NCBI RefSeq assembly: GCF_964340395.1
Contig: NC_135567.1
Span: forward strand, 16,767,806-16,825,305
Reading direction: 5' to 3'
From: Glandiceps talaboti
Taxonomy: Eukaryota > Hemichordata > Enteropneusta > Spengelidae
DNA length: 57,500 nt
A model generated the notes under the pieces. The model ran no database searches, was not told the origin of the DNA, and was given only the letters and a program-made list of their open reading frames with translations. This document shows, one piece after another, positions 57,484 through 57,500 of this stretch. The translations under genes were made by a program, and so were the position numbers. Positions within the stretch are counted from its first letter, which is position 1; each line of letters opens with the position of its first letter.

Positions 57484-57500
57484 GTTTAAATAATCTTACA

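Overview
This is animal (metazoan) nuclear DNA. Genes are split by GT..AG introns, the protein modules are animal-specific, no operons are visible, and the sequence is AT-rich and packed with microsatellites (TA, TATG, CTGT, GATA) and small dispersed repeats. The module set (a GRL101-like LDLa/LRR GPCR and an intronless TRIM-NHL gene with a decayed duplicate) suggests a marine invertebrate, either an invertebrate deuterostome such as a hemichordate or a lophotrochozoan. The species cannot be fixed from the sequence alone.

Layout. (1) 1-11.9 kb: no credible gene; decayed repeats, a retrotransposon RT relic (about 6.07-6.39 kb), an inverted repeat pair (3.07-3.34 and 9.58-9.87 kb), a 28-bp minisatellite and a long CT tract. 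(2) 11.99-13.48 kb, minus: a 5'-truncated TRIM-NHL pseudogene with two in-frame TAG codons. (3) 15.63-37.96 kb, minus: receptor A, a gene of about 30 exons reconstructed here exon by exon from phase-compatible splice sites. Predicted order: signal peptide, trefoil, two conserved unassigned exons, kringle, EGF, an unassigned CTLD/Link-like exon, F5/8C (discoidin), PAN/apple-like, CUB, C-type lectin with a QPD motif, seven LDLa modules, LRRNT, four LRRs, an LGR-type 7TM domain, a half protein-kinase-like domain without the catalytic Asp, and a 22-residue tandem-repeat tail; about 2,050 residues. (4) 38-52.7 kb: the spacer between two divergently transcribed receptor genes, holding a roughly 2.7-kb 39/40-bp minisatellite (41.18-43.9 kb), an intact intronless TRIM-NHL gene (45.37-47.42 kb, minus), a tRNA-type SINE and several MITE-like elements. 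(5) 52.8-56.7 kb, plus: receptor B, a paralogue of A of which the first four coding exons lie in the window; it runs off the right edge.

Working idea. The two receptors look like adhesion or recognition GPCRs with an unusually large set of carbohydrate- and protein-binding modules. Ectodomain exons are nearly all class 1-1 (phase 1 at both ends), the classic signature of exon shuffling. Exons 3-4 of A and B are a patchwork of near-identical and strongly diverged stretches while neighbouring intron sequence is still alignable, consistent with gene conversion plus diversifying selection on a binding surface. No ligand or signalling output is visible from sequence. All domain names are pattern recognition by eye and were not confirmed by a profile search.
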